Source: Rickettsiales bacterium
GTDB lineage: Bacteria > Pseudomonadota > Alphaproteobacteria > Rs-D84
DNA length: 36,914 nucleotides
Direction of reading: 5' to 3'
NCBI GenBank assembly: GCA_031288835.1
Contig: JAITQO010000010.1
Location: forward strand, 1-36,914
Part shown: positions 14,898-23,714 of the stretch, piece after piece
Layout of the letters: every line of letters begins with the position of its first letter
Numbering within the stretch: the first letter of the stretch is position 1
Notes under the pieces: model-generated
Database searches by the model: none
The model's input: only the letters and a program-made list of their open reading frames with translations
Told to the model about the DNA's origin: nothing
Position numbers and translations under genes: made by a program

Positions 14898-16110
14898 AAT
14901 ACACCTCGTCCAAATTCCTCAGCAGTTTCCGTTGCAGGATGTATATCCCCCACAACGCCTGCAAAGTCTCCATTTCATATCCGTGGTATGCGCGGACGGA
15001 ATCCACCATCTGCCGGTGCGCCTCTATAAGGAGGGCGCCCCCGACGCGGCCGCCCGCAAACAATTTCTCGGTTTCCGCGTGATGTTTTTCCATCCCGTCA
15101 ATGTCATAAGTCCCGAGAATGGAAACGCCGGCAGCATATTGCGATTTCAGATTTTCAAGAACCGCCCCCAATTCCCGCCTTTTCGCCTCCATTCCGTATT
15201 CGGCGGCGGCGACCGACGCCCGGCCGGCCTCTTTCAGTTTGAAATTGAAATGCAGCGGCAGCGGCATTGAAAATCTGACCCCGTATGCGTCGATACGGCT
15301 TGTATTTCCCGGCGCCGTCTGAATATACGGGCCCGCGCGGAATCCGCCGAAAGAAGAGGATTTCGCGCCAAGATAATCGGCGTTCGCCCTTATGACGTTC
15401 GCGGATTCTTTCAGAAGCTCCGCGCTGGAATCGAACCCGTCGTCCGAAATCGCCGGCCATCTTCGCGGCGGGTAAACGAACATTTCTTTTTCAATCCCCA
15501 GAATCGCGTTCAGATTGCCCAGCAATTTCTTATTTTCGGCGGCAAGCCGGTTTCTTTCTATGTCATAGTTCTTCAAGGCGAATCCGAACAAATCCTTCGA
15601 CACCCGGTCTTCTGGCGACAGAGCGGGACGGGCATTGTATTTTTTTACCAATCTTGCAAATGTTCCGATTGTTTCGTCCAGCGCCCGTCTTTCCCTGTCT
15701 ATCTGGCGCAGGCGGTTCAGAATGAACAGCATTTCCGCCGCCGCCTGCTCGCCCGCGCCGCCGGCCGCTGCATTCGCATGCGTATATTCGGCCAGGGCGC
15801 GGCCCTTTTTCGCGCCGCGCCGGGCGGGAGTTTCTATCGTCTGCATGACGCCGAGCTCAATTTGCGCGCCGCGCAGGCCGTTTTCTTCGGCATACCCGGC
15901 CCCGCCTTCCAATTCAAGGTTCAACCAGCGGCTCGCGATGTCCCTGCCGGCGTCGGCGGTCATCGCGCCGGCCTTCGACGCCAGAACATTCGGGTGGTTT
16001 TCTATCGCGCAAAGGATTGCGTCCGCGGGTTTGGTTACTTCGCAACCAGCGGCCAGCGCGTCAAAACCGGCGACGCCGAACGCAAAAGCGCATAAAATAA
16101 AGTATCTCAT
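14887..16110 (-). CDS. outer-membrane efflux factor (TolC/CzcC family)
   Basis: The 407-residue product has a signal peptide cleaved near A-L-A-A, then the paired helical repeats of the OMF family (PF02321): a first repeat around residues 35-210 (DAILCAIENHP near the start) and a second around 235-400. It would form the outer-membrane channel of the pump encoded by the next two genes. ATG 16110 has AGAGGAA upstream; the longer in-frame start at 16179 lacks a leader and is rejected. Its 3' end overlaps the adaptor start by 11 bases, so the genes are coupled. Confidence 0.85.
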   Translation of the reverse strand: MRYFILCAFAFGVAGFDALAAGCEVTKPADAILCAIENHPNVLASKAGAMTADAGRDIASRWLNLELEGGAGYAEENGLRGAQIELGVMQTIETPARRGAKKGRALAEYTHANAAAGGAGEQAAAEMLFILNRLRQIDRERRALDETIGTFARLVKKYNARPALSPEDRVSKDLFGFALKNYDIERNRLAAENKKLLGNLNAILGIEKEMFVYPPRRWPAISDDGFDSSAELLKESANVIRANADYLGAKSSSFGGFRAGPYIQTAPGNTSRIDAYGVRFSMPLPLHFNFKLKEAGRASVAAAEYGMEAKRRELGAVLENLKSQYAAGVSILGTYDIDGMEKHHAETEKLFAGGRVGGALLIEAHRQMVDSVRAYHGYEMETLQALWGIYILQRKLLRNLDEVYYEK

Positions 16111-16209
16111 AAAGTATTCCTCTGAATCAGTTTTTAATTGTCGGGCGCGCGAAAGAAAACGCAACCGAGACCGGCGCAAATAATTCGCGGCTATGCTGGT
16201 GAAAAATAA

Positions 16210-16560
16210 TTAGAGGCGCGGAGGATGTTCGACGCCCGATGCAACGGAAAACGACAGAGTATCGATCATCGATGCAAAATGCCTGTTTCCGGAAAGGTTT
16301 TTGATGAAAAGCGGACGATAATAATCCTCTGGCATCTGGTGGCAGCCGTGGCAGCAATGCCCGGAAACATGAAAACCCGCATGCCCGGGATTTTCGCCGC
16401 CGTTATGATTTGCGCCGCGGCCATAAGCATTCGCGACGACTTCCCGCGAATCGTTAATGGAAAAGCAATCGTCGGCGCAGAAGCATGACGCGGATACCGG
16501 TCCCGCAAAGAGCACGGCCAGCAGAAAGGTCGCTACAAACCCAAGATGTTTTCTCATCAT
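16210..16560 (-). CDS. small secreted Cys/His-rich protein, first gene of the metal-efflux operon
   Basis: The 116-residue product starts with a signal peptide (hydrophobic core, cleavage near V-S-A-S) and carries Cys/His clusters, SCFCADDC and HCCHGCH, that could bind metal ions. It leads the operon for the outer-membrane factor, adaptor and pump, suggesting a periplasmic metal-binding or sensing role, by inference. No ribosome site is present. A promoter with -10 TATGCT ends 6 bases before ATG 16560, placing the transcription start on that ATG. The TTG at 16563 would lie upstream of the predicted transcript. Confidence 0.7.
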   Translation of the reverse strand: MMRKHLGFVATFLLAVLFAGPVSASCFCADDCFSINDSREVVANAYGRGANHNGGENPGHAGFHVSGHCCHGCHQMPEDYYRPLFIKNLSGNRHFASMIDTLSFSVASGVEHPPRL

Positions 16561-16566
16561 CAATAT

Positions 16567-16595
16567 AGCATAACGGATAATTTAAATAATTTCAA
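16567..16595 (-). promoter_or_regulatory. promoter of the metal-efflux operon, predicted leaderless
   Basis: On the minus strand TTGAAA (16590-16595), a 17-base spacer and TATGCT (16567-16572). Counting 7 bases from the -10 end puts +1 at 16560, the A of the start codon. Confidence 0.65.
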
Positions 16596-16596
16596 G

Positions 16597-16946
16597 GGTA
16601 AAAAAGCGGTTTGTCCGCAAAAGCAGAATCGGCCGTGCCTGTTATCGGCGATAATATCGCAATCGACGGGCGCGCGCATGATTGACACGCCTAGAATCCG
16701 GATGATGGAAATTTCATGCATAATCGCGCCGGAATTATCCGGATATTTCCCTGAGTTCAACGAATACGCGGGCAAAATGCAAATACCGCGACTGTGCGCA
16801 TGCGACAGGAAAAACAATCTTTTTATTCGTCTTCATCCCGCATTCCACCTTGATAAAAATCAATATAATCCAGAGAACGAAAATTTCAATGGCAATACGG
16901 AAATTTTTTTAAGTTTTTACCTCCGCATCACGATGGATTTCTATTC
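16597..16946. other. intergenic stretch without a supported gene
   Basis: Open frames here on both strands lack signal peptides, ribosome sites and recognisable motifs. The word AATACGGAAATT occurs twice near 16891 and 16949. It could hold the end of the mpl transcript, but I see no clear terminator. Confidence 0.4.
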
Positions 16947-18248
16947 CTAATACGGAAATTCTCCGCGGGCAAGGATTTCCTTTAATTCGCGGGCGATTTT
17001 CCAACTCTGTCCCGCGCCCATTACAAGAATCGCCGCCGGGGCATCGCCGATTGAGGCAAGCGCGGCGTTCGCGGATTCCTGCAAATCGGGAATATAAGCC
17101 ATATTCTTTATTTCGAACCTTTCTATGTCCGCCGCCGCGTCCGGGACATCCAGATGCGCCTCGCGCCCGCCCCAGAATCGCGTGATGATTGCGAAATCCG
17201 CCGCCGCCAGCGCACGCAGGGTTTCCTCCGTATTCCGGACATATCTCGAAATCTGATGCGGCTCGTAAACAACAACCAGTTTGCGGCCGGGATATTCGCC
17301 GCGCATTGCGGCAATGCTGGCCGCCGCCTGGGTATGATGGTGGGCATAGTCGTCAATCACGGCCGCGCGGCCGTCGTCGAAGACTTTTTCCAGGCGATGC
17401 CCCGCCCCGGCAAAATCCGCCAGCGCGTTCCGTATAGTATCGTCCGAGATTCCAATCTCGCGCGAAAGTTTGACGACCGCCGCGGCATTGGAGACATTAT
17501 GCGCGCCCGCAAGCCTGAGCGCGAATCCGTCCGCGTCCGCCGCAGAGAACGGAACCCTGCGCCCGCGATACGCGCCAAGCACGTCCGGAATATTCTTATC
17601 CCCGGCGTTGTAAACCAGAACGCCATCCGAGGGGGCGTTCGCAAGGAAGTCGCTGAATACGGATTTGTAATGCTCAAAATCCGAAAAAAACTCCGGATGC
17701 TCCATTTCAAGATTATTCAGAATTATAAACCGAGGCCGATACGACGCGAAATTATCGCCGTATTCGTCCGCCTCTATCACCGCCCACCCCGTATCCTGCT
17801 CGCCGGCGTCAAGCTGCGGCACATTCGCGCCGATGAACAGCATCGGCTTCAATCCGGCGCGCTGCAGGACATATCCCAGCATGCTGCTGGTCGTGGTCTT
17901 CCCGTGGGTTCCGGCGACGGCGGCGCATTTCATTTTCGGAAAAATGCGCCCGCCGAGAAAATCCTGCCACGTCGTCAGTTTTCCCGCATCCTTCGCCGCG
18001 GCGACCTCCGCTATTTTTTTCGATTGGTGCAGCAGGGCCGGGGACACGGCGACTATGTCCGCGCCGGCGATGTGCGCGGCATCATGCCCGATTTCAACGG
18101 GGATTCCGGCGGAATCAATCGCGGCGGCATACGGGGTCTCGCCGTCCGCGCTGCATCCGGATACGCTGAAACCGAAGGCCTTGGCGGCAAGCGCGGCGCG
18201 AAAGCACCCGCTGCCGTATATTCCTATAAAATGCACAGACTCGGCCAT
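16947..18248 (-). CDS. mpl: UDP-N-acetylmuramate:L-Ala-gamma-D-Glu-meso-DAP ligase (Mpl) / MurC-like ligase
   Basis: The 433-residue product has the Mur ligase order: an N-terminal Rossmann domain (HFIGIYGSG), the ATP loop AGTHGKTTTSSML (about residues 112-124), the central domain and a C-terminal domain. The block EADEYGDNF followed by YRPRFIILNNLEMEH resembles Mpl (EADEYD...RPR..ILNNLEFDH) more than MurC (EADESDGSF). Mpl recycles tripeptide released from peptidoglycan by joining it to UDP-MurNAc. Length is close to the usual 450. No ribosome site precedes the ATG; TAAAAT ends 6 bases upstream, so it too may be leaderless, though the -35 box is poor. If the genome lacks another murC, this could cover that role. 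Confidence 0.8.
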   Translation of the reverse strand: MAESVHFIGIYGSGCFRAALAAKAFGFSVSGCSADGETPYAAAIDSAGIPVEIGHDAAHIAGADIVAVSPALLHQSKKIAEVAAAKDAGKLTTWQDFLGGRIFPKMKCAAVAGTHGKTTTSSMLGYVLQRAGLKPMLFIGANVPQLDAGEQDTGWAVIEADEYGDNFASYRPRFIILNNLEMEHPEFFSDFEHYKSVFSDFLANAPSDGVLVYNAGDKNIPDVLGAYRGRRVPFSAADADGFALRLAGAHNVSNAAAVVKLSREIGISDDTIRNALADFAGAGHRLEKVFDDGRAAVIDDYAHHHTQAAASIAAMRGEYPGRKLVVVYEPHQISRYVRNTEETLRALAAADFAIITRFWGGREAHLDVPDAAADIERFEIKNMAYIPDLQESANAALASIGDAPAAILVMGAGQSWKIARELKEILARGEFPY

Positions 18249-18349
18249 GCGCGTATTTTACAGCAAATCCGGCAAAAATGAAAACGGTTTTTTGAAAGTC
18301 AGATTATACGGTCAAATCGCAATATAAAATCTAAAAATTTAAAAAACAA

Positions 18350-18379
18350 CTTTTTACATAGTTACTTTTATGATACAAT
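18350..18379 (+). promoter_or_regulatory. promoter of the second exported-protein operon
   Basis: TACAAT at 18374-18379 lies 17 bases after a weak TTTTTA -35 box (or 15 after TTTACA). It precedes the 18430 gene by about 50 bases, which has a GAGGGAGAG ribosome site. Confidence 0.4.
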
Positions 18380-18429
18380 TCAGGCAATGGCGGAAGATAT
18401 AAACGGCCGTTAATCAAGAGGGAGAGATT

Positions 18430-18759
18430 ATGAAAAATTACCTATTTTGCGCGCTGGCTGCATGGTTTGCCGTATCCGGAAGCGCATTCGCGGATAGCGA
18501 CGCCGTGGCGGCGCTGAGGACCGAAAGAGACGCGCTGGAAAACCAATTGAAAGGATTGCGTTCGGAAAACGCCCGCTGCAATAAACAAAAGAGCGTATGG
18601 ACCGCCGCGACTGTCATCGGCGGACTTGGTGTTGTCGGAACAACTGCGGGCGCGATTTATCAGGGTGTGGATTGGAGCAAGGAAAACAAGAAACTGGAAC
18701 AAAAGAAACAAGAATTGGAAAAAGTGAATACAAACATCAATTCCATCAAAAGCAACTAG
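18430..18759 (+). CDS. exported small coiled-coil / glycine-zipper protein
   Basis: The 109-residue product has a signal peptide cleaved near A-F-A-D (about residue 21), a heptad-rich coiled coil (about 28-55), one Gly-rich hydrophobic segment (about 58-80: VIGGLGVVGTTAG) and a second Lys/Glu coiled coil to the end. A Cys sits about 7 residues before the hydrophobic segment. The same order (coil, Cys, Gly-rich helix, coil) occurs in the next protein and in repeated form in the protein at 1195. First gene of a three-gene operon; function unknown. Confidence 0.75.
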   Translation: MKNYLFCALAAWFAVSGSAFADSDAVAALRTERDALENQLKGLRSENARCNKQKSVWTAATVIGGLGVVGTTAGAIYQGVDWSKENKKLEQKKQELEKVNTNINSIKSN

Positions 18760-18790
18760 TCGAACCGATAAAAACTGGGGGAGGAGGAAA

Positions 18791-19357
18791 ATGAGAAAAA
18801 CGGCAATAATCATGGCAATCGCGGCAATCGCGGCCAACGCCGCAGACCTGCGCGCAGACGACGCGGCGGACGAGTTTCAGGCACAGGTTCTGAATCGCGA
18901 AATTGCCGAACTGCGCCAAAAGGTTCTGGATGAATCAAAAACCTTGGACGAATGCGCGAAAAAGGTAAAGGGATTTAAAATCGCGGGCGGAGTGACCCTT
19001 GGTCTGACAGCCGTCGGAGTCGGCGTGAATGTGTATCAGGCTATCGGGCGCAATAAAACGGCCAAAGAAATTACCAGTGTAGACAGCAAACTGACGGATG
19101 CAAAAAAAACACTAGAGGCATTGCAAACAGCCAGGAAAATGAGCAACCCAGACGCTATAGCAGGAATAGACATAGACGGACCGCTAAATGAACAGCAGAA
19201 AAACACTGTGCAACAATTTATAAATCAGGGAAAAACCGCAGTGGCGGACTTGAAAAAAGCGAGGACGGAAGGTCACTGCGTCCCTGATTGCTCCCAAACA
19301 ATCCAAGATTTGGAAACAACGATTGGAAAGTGGGAACACAAATTATCGGCAGCATAA
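18791..19357 (+). CDS. exported coiled-coil / glycine-zipper protein, paralogue-like
   Basis: The 188-residue product has a signal peptide (cleavage near L-R-A-D), an N-terminal coiled coil, ECAKKVKGFKIAGGVTLGLT as the Cys-plus-Gly-rich hydrophobic segment (about residues 54-80), and a C-terminal helical region with a Cys pair. A strong GGGAGGAGG site lies 4-12 bases upstream. Its stop sits next to the ribosome site of the 719-residue protein. Resemblance to the 18430 product is in layout and motif rather than strict sequence. Envelope location inferred; role unknown. Confidence 0.75.
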   Translation: MRKTAIIMAIAAIAANAADLRADDAADEFQAQVLNREIAELRQKVLDESKTLDECAKKVKGFKIAGGVTLGLTAVGVGVNVYQAIGRNKTAKEITSVDSKLTDAKKTLEALQTARKMSNPDAIAGIDIDGPLNEQQKNTVQQFINQGKTAVADLKKARTEGHCVPDCSQTIQDLETTIGKWEHKLSAA

Positions 19358-19367
19358 GGAAATGAAA

Positions 19368-21527
19368 ATGAAAAAGATTATTATTTTATCCGTCTTTGCA
19401 TCCATTTTGTTTGCAATGAACCCGAGAAAGGCGGCCGCAGCGGTCGATTGCTCGGGGGTCAGCATCACAAGCCTGAGTTATTTGCAATGCCTGACAAACA
19501 AGGCGAACGAGATGTATAGGCAAATCTTTTCCGCCATGCAGGAAACAATATCGACCAGAATAACGGCGAATAAATTGGCGGAGGCGGCGCAATTGAGACT
19601 AAAATATGCCGCGGGCGACGACGGAGCGACCGCTGAAAAAGTATACGAGGCGATGAATGCATTCATGGAGGCGCGCAACGCGCTGCAGACTTTCCTTATG
19701 GGTAACATAAAAACAGATTCCACCGAAAGATTGAACGGACTTGTTTCAACCGCCGCCAGCAAGTCAGCCAGCGCCACGAGCGCGGCAAGCGAAGAAAATA
19801 TTAACCAGGAAATAAAATCGTTCGCATCATACATATCAGCTGAAATAAATAAAATTCAGCCCGTTGCAGGGCTCATATCCGATGCAATGAAAAGTTATAA
19901 CGAAGCCAGCGAACTCCTAAGCCAAGGGAACTCTGCCGATATCGAGGTTTTGCTAAATACCTATAACAGGGCGAACGCATCAGTAATCATAGCTATTGCA
20001 AGTATCGAGAGGGCGGAAGGAGCTATCGAACGGGCAGACATGCAATCCCCCGGCATTCATAATCTGTCAGAAGACCTGCGGAACAGATTTAGCGGATTGA
20101 GCACAAAAGTTACCAACATGCAGGATGCGAGTTTGTTAAGCAATAACGCCGCTTCCCTTGCAGATAGCATTAAAAATCTTGTCAATGTTGGTGCCGCCGT
20201 CGGTGTAGCCATCCGGGTGGCTAATTTGCTGGATAACAGCGGCAAGCAAGAAGAAGCAAGAATTATACAGAATGGAGTCGAAGGAATTCCGGTAAAAATA
20301 AACGAAATCGCGCGCGCGGTCGAATCCGCGCAATCAAACATGTCCTCTATTTCTCCAATAACAAATATACCAGAAAATGGCGATAATGTGGTAAAAACAA
20401 CCCTAACCGGAATAAACTTACAAATCGAGAAATTGAACATGTTGATTAAAGACGCAAACGATGCGGGGGCAGAACTTGTGAAATTGAATAGCGAATTTTT
20501 GCAAGCTAAAACTAAAAGCACATTATCCGATCTGGAAATAGCATATTCCACATTGATGAACCTACAGGGCAACGCCGGGCGGGCAGCCGCAAGAGTCAGT
20601 GATACCGCAACAAACAGAGTCGGGGTAACCTTGGGAAAAAACGGATACCAGGATAAGTTAAAAGAAATCGACATAGCTATAATCGGCAATAAAATAGAGG
20701 ATGTCCGAAATAATCAAACCGCATTGCAGGCAAACCAACAGATTGAAAGATTGCTTGAAGATTTGAAAAGCCTGGCCGATGCCGTGTTGACATATGCGGG
20801 GCAATCGGATTTTAAAGGGACGGCGGCGGCAAACGACAATCTGGCAATTGTCGAAAGCGGTTTGGACAGCGTTAAAGAAAAATATCGCGCCATAGTGGTC
20901 GCGCTCGGAGGAGAGGCGGCCGCAATGGGAAGCAGCCAAGGCCAAAAGGCAAAGAGAGAACTTGAACGCGCAGAGAAATATCATGCATTTGCCAATGCCG
21001 CAATCAGTGCGCTGAGGTCGCATGAAGCACTGAATCTCGCGTTGAACAACGCAAGCGCATCAACAATGGTCAATTTTCTCACACAACTGACGTGGGCCAA
21101 AAGCGAACTGGAAAAAATCAAACAAGCCGCGACAGAGACGGTAACAAATGGCAACCGGGGGATAATAACCGGGCGAATCGCCATAAAGTTAGAAAATGCG
21201 ATAAATGAGGCGGAAAATAACAAATACATTAAAATCATCACATTGACCAGCAACGGAGACCAGAAGATAAATGACATCCGGCAAATCCTTGGCGGGGATA
21301 ATTTTAGTCACAGCTGGCAAAACCAAAGGTTCAGTAACGGAGAATGTGGGGAAATATGTCAATTCAAGGCATACGCAGGTTGGAAATTCTGCGGAAGCTG
21401 CGCGCATTTGCCAACCCAAATCGATAAAAAGGATACTACATGCACAGATGGGTCAGGGACATCGGTAGAAATAAATGGAATGAGACACGATTACTCAGAG
21501 CATAAATGCATGATAGAATTGAATTAA
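19368..21527 (+). CDS. large exported helical protein with Cys-rich C-terminus
   Basis: The 719-residue product has a signal peptide ending near A-A-A-A-V. About 620 residues follow that are almost entirely helical, Ala/Asn/Glu-rich and coiled-coil-like, then a C-terminal domain with seven Cys (beginning NGECGEICQF). ATG 19368 has AAGGA at 7 bases; earlier in-frame ATGs at 19323 and 19362 are poorly placed. Last gene of the operon, ended by a GC-rich terminator. It could be a stalk- or filament-like surface protein with a disulfide cap, but no family is recognised. Confidence 0.75.
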   Translation: MKKIIILSVFASILFAMNPRKAAAAVDCSGVSITSLSYLQCLTNKANEMYRQIFSAMQETISTRITANKLAEAAQLRLKYAAGDDGATAEKVYEAMNAFMEARNALQTFLMGNIKTDSTERLNGLVSTAASKSASATSAASEENINQEIKSFASYISAEINKIQPVAGLISDAMKSYNEASELLSQGNSADIEVLLNTYNRANASVIIAIASIERAEGAIERADMQSPGIHNLSEDLRNRFSGLSTKVTNMQDASLLSNNAASLADSIKNLVNVGAAVGVAIRVANLLDNSGKQEEARIIQNGVEGIPVKINEIARAVESAQSNMSSISPITNIPENGDNVVKTTLTGINLQIEKLNMLIKDANDAGAELVKLNSEFLQAKTKSTLSDLEIAYSTLMNLQGNAGRAAARVSDTATNRVGVTLGKNGYQDKLKEIDIAIIGNKIEDVRNNQTALQANQQIERLLEDLKSLADAVLTYAGQSDFKGTAAANDNLAIVESGLDSVKEKYRAIVVALGGEAAAMGSSQGQKAKRELERAEKYHAFANAAISALRSHEALNLALNNASASTMVNFLTQLTWAKSELEKIKQAATETVTNGNRGIITGRIAIKLENAINEAENNKYIKIITLTSNGDQKINDIRQILGGDNFSHSWQNQRFSNGECGEICQFKAYAGWKFCGSCAHLPTQIDKKDTTCTDGSGTSVEINGMRHDYSEHKCMIELN

Positions 21528-21537
21528 TGTATTATTT

Positions 21538-21560
21538 CGGGGCGCCGCCGCCCCGTTTTT
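21538..21560 (+). terminator. strong intrinsic terminator of the exported-protein operon
   Basis: CGGGGCG and CGCCCCG pair perfectly around CCGC, followed by TTTTTATT. It separates this operon from the convergent accDA gene. Confidence 0.8.
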
Positions 21561-21594
21561 ATTATATATCAACAAGCCAACTGACAAAAATATC

Positions 21595-23340
21595 TCATGC
21601 CTCGGCGTCGCGGTTGCTGGCGTGGATTTCAACGTCGCGCGTCATCGCGAAAAACTTTTTCGCGCGCAATGCCGGCAATTCATCGGCGGGCGTCTGCTGC
21701 AGCTCCGCGATGCTTCGGACAACGGAATCCGACAGCAACTCCATCGCGGCCTGCCAATCGGTGTGGGCGCCGCCGGCGGGCTCCTTGATTATTCCGTCTA
21801 TAACGTTCAATTCCAAAAGGTCGCTCGCCGTTAATTTCAGCGCATCGCTCGCCTCGGGCGCGAACTTGTTGTCCTTCCATAAAATCGACGCGCATGATTC
21901 GGGCGCAATCACCGAATAAATCGCGTTTTCCATCATCATGACGCGGTCGCCGGTCGCAAGCGCTATGGCGCCGCCGGAACCGCCCTGCCCCACAATCACG
22001 GATACGAGCGGAGTCGCAATCGACAGGCCTGTCTGGATAGAACGCGCGACCGCCTCGGATTGACCGCGCTCCTCGGCCTCGCGACCGGCGAACGCGCCGG
22101 TCGTGTCAACCAGCGTGATTACGGGCAGATGGAATCGTTCCGCCAGGCGCATCAGACGCTGCGCCTTGCGGTATCCTTCGGGATTCGGCATTCCGAACCT
22201 GTGTTTCTGCCGCGTCTCAATCGTCCGTCCCAATTCGTGCCCTAGCAGGACGCTCGGAATCCCGCGGAAATAGCATATTCCGCCGACCAGCGCCGGGTCT
22301 TCGGCAAACAATCTGTCGCCGGCAAGCGGCGTCCAGCCGCTGGTCAGCCCAACCACATAATCCAGAAAATGCGGGCGGTTCTCGTTCCGCGCAAGCATAA
22401 CCTTCTCAAACGCTTTCGGCAGCTCGACTTTTTCCCGCCTGCGGCCGTGATGATGCCTGCGCGTTTCGGCGGCCGGCGTTTCCGGCGCGGAAATTTTCGG
22501 CACATCCGGCAATTCTTTTTTGGTCAGAACCGACAGGATTGAAACAATTTTATCCTTCAAATCCTTGCGCTTGCAGACCAAATCGACCATTCCGTGCTCA
22601 TACAAATAATCCGCGGTTTGGAAATTGGACGGCAGTTTTTCGCGCAGGTTCTGCTCTATCACGCGCTTGCCCGCGAATCCTATGCGCGCGCCGGATTCCG
22701 CGATGTGAATGTCGCCCAGCATCGCGAACGACGCCGTGACGCCGCCATACGTCGGGTCGGCGAGGACGACCATATACGGAAGCCCCGCCGCGTTCAGCTT
22801 GTTAACCGCCGCCGTCGTGCGCGCCATCTGCATCAACGACAGAATGTTCTCCTGCATGCGGGCGCCGCCTGAACTAGTGAATATGATGTAGGGACGCTTC
22901 TCGGCAATCGCGTGATTAATTGACGCGATGATTCCGTCGCCAACCGTCCGCCCCATGGAGCCCATCATGAACTCGCCGTTCAGGACGCCGATTGTCGCGC
23001 CGATTCCGCCTATTTTCCCATCCGCCGCCGCAAACGCGTCCTTCATCCTTGTCTCTTCGCGCGCTTCGGCCAGACGCTCGGTATACGGCATCCTGTCCGT
23101 GAATTCCAACGGGTCGTCGGAAGCAACCGAGGTCGGAATCTCGACCCAATCCTTTTCGTCGAACATCAGACTGAACCGCTGGTGCGGCGTCATGGAGTAC
23201 GCGAACCCGCAGGACGGGCAGACGCGCAAATTGTCGCGGTAATCTTTATAGTAAATCAGTTTTCCGCAGTTGTGGCATTTCAGCCACAACAGGCGTTTGA
23301 TTGAATCATACCGCTCGTGGCGGCGGGTTTTTATGCTCAT
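21595..23340 (-). CDS. accDA: fused acetyl-CoA carboxylase carboxyltransferase (AccD-AccA)
   Basis: The 581-residue product joins the two carboxyltransferase subunits that most bacteria encode separately. Residues 1-275 are AccD with its zinc ribbon (C22, C25, C41, C44). A His/Arg/Pro linker of about 30 residues follows. Residues 306-581 are AccA, including FGMPNPEGYRKA, AEERGQSEA, GQGGSGGAIALATGDRV and KEPAGGAH. Together they transfer CO2 from biotin carrier to acetyl-CoA in fatty-acid synthesis. The usual AccA DTPGAYPG reads DTTGAFAG here. The ATG overlaps the stop of the upstream IHF/HU gene. Confidence 0.92.
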   Translation of the reverse strand: MSIKTRRHERYDSIKRLLWLKCHNCGKLIYYKDYRDNLRVCPSCGFAYSMTPHQRFSLMFDEKDWVEIPTSVASDDPLEFTDRMPYTERLAEAREETRMKDAFAAADGKIGGIGATIGVLNGEFMMGSMGRTVGDGIIASINHAIAEKRPYIIFTSSGGARMQENILSLMQMARTTAAVNKLNAAGLPYMVVLADPTYGGVTASFAMLGDIHIAESGARIGFAGKRVIEQNLREKLPSNFQTADYLYEHGMVDLVCKRKDLKDKIVSILSVLTKKELPDVPKISAPETPAAETRRHHHGRRREKVELPKAFEKVMLARNENRPHFLDYVVGLTSGWTPLAGDRLFAEDPALVGGICYFRGIPSVLLGHELGRTIETRQKHRFGMPNPEGYRKAQRLMRLAERFHLPVITLVDTTGAFAGREAEERGQSEAVARSIQTGLSIATPLVSVIVGQGGSGGAIALATGDRVMMMENAIYSVIAPESCASILWKDNKFAPEASDALKLTASDLLELNVIDGIIKEPAGGAHTDWQAAMELLSDSVVRSIAELQQTPADELPALRAKKFFAMTRDVEIHASNRDAEA

Positions 23341-23615
23341 TCGTTCATCTCTCTTACAAGTCGGCCCGACGGCCGGAACTTTACCGAGCGGCCGGCCGGA
23401 ACCGCGACGCGTTTTCCCGTTTTCGGATTAAAGCCGATTTTGGTCATGTGCGCGCGCGGTTGGAAAATGCCGAATCCGCGCAGTTCCACGCGGCTTCCGT
23501 CGGCGACGGAATCTTTCAGGTAATCGAATACCGCGTCGGTTATCGCAGCGGCGTTCCGCTCGCCCATATTCTTGAACTGCACTTGCACGCTGCGAATCAA
23601 ATCGGCTCGTTTCAT
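23337..23615 (-). CDS. integration host factor / HU-family DNA-binding protein
   Basis: The 92-residue product is a complete IHF/HU subunit. It has an N-terminal dimerisation helix pair, then RVELRGFGIFQPR, the arm block GFNPKTGKRVAVPAG and the tail VKFRPSGRLVRE. RGFG with NPKTG and a Pro at the arm tip fits IHF-beta slightly better than HU, but I do not fix the symbol. It bends DNA in replication, transcription and site-specific recombination. AGGTGA precedes the ATG. Translation is coupled (ATGA) to accDA. Confidence 0.88.
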   Translation of the reverse strand: MKRADLIRSVQVQFKNMGERNAAAITDAVFDYLKDSVADGSRVELRGFGIFQPRAHMTKIGFNPKTGKRVAVPAGRSVKFRPSGRLVREMNE

Positions 23616-23639
23616 TGTCTCACCTGTCTCTGATTATTC

Positions 23640-23668
23640 ATTATAGTATGTTTTCATGAAATTGTCTA
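23640..23668 (-). promoter_or_regulatory. promoter of the ihf-accDA operon
   Basis: On the minus strand TAGACA (23663-23668), a 17-base spacer and TATAAT (23640-23645). Initiation near 23633 gives an 18-base leader holding the ribosome site. Confidence 0.7.
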
Positions 23669-23714
23669 GTCGCGCGGCCTTTCGCGAGCGCAGCCGCAAA
23701 TCCCGCAATCCAAC

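Noticed and set aside
16546-16950. Plus-strand open frame of 134 codons
   Set aside because: No ribosome site, signal peptide or motif, and it runs antisense over the efflux operon promoter.
17154-18281. 375-codon plus-strand open frame opposite mpl
   Set aside because: Arg/Gly-rich shadow of the mpl coding strand without motifs.
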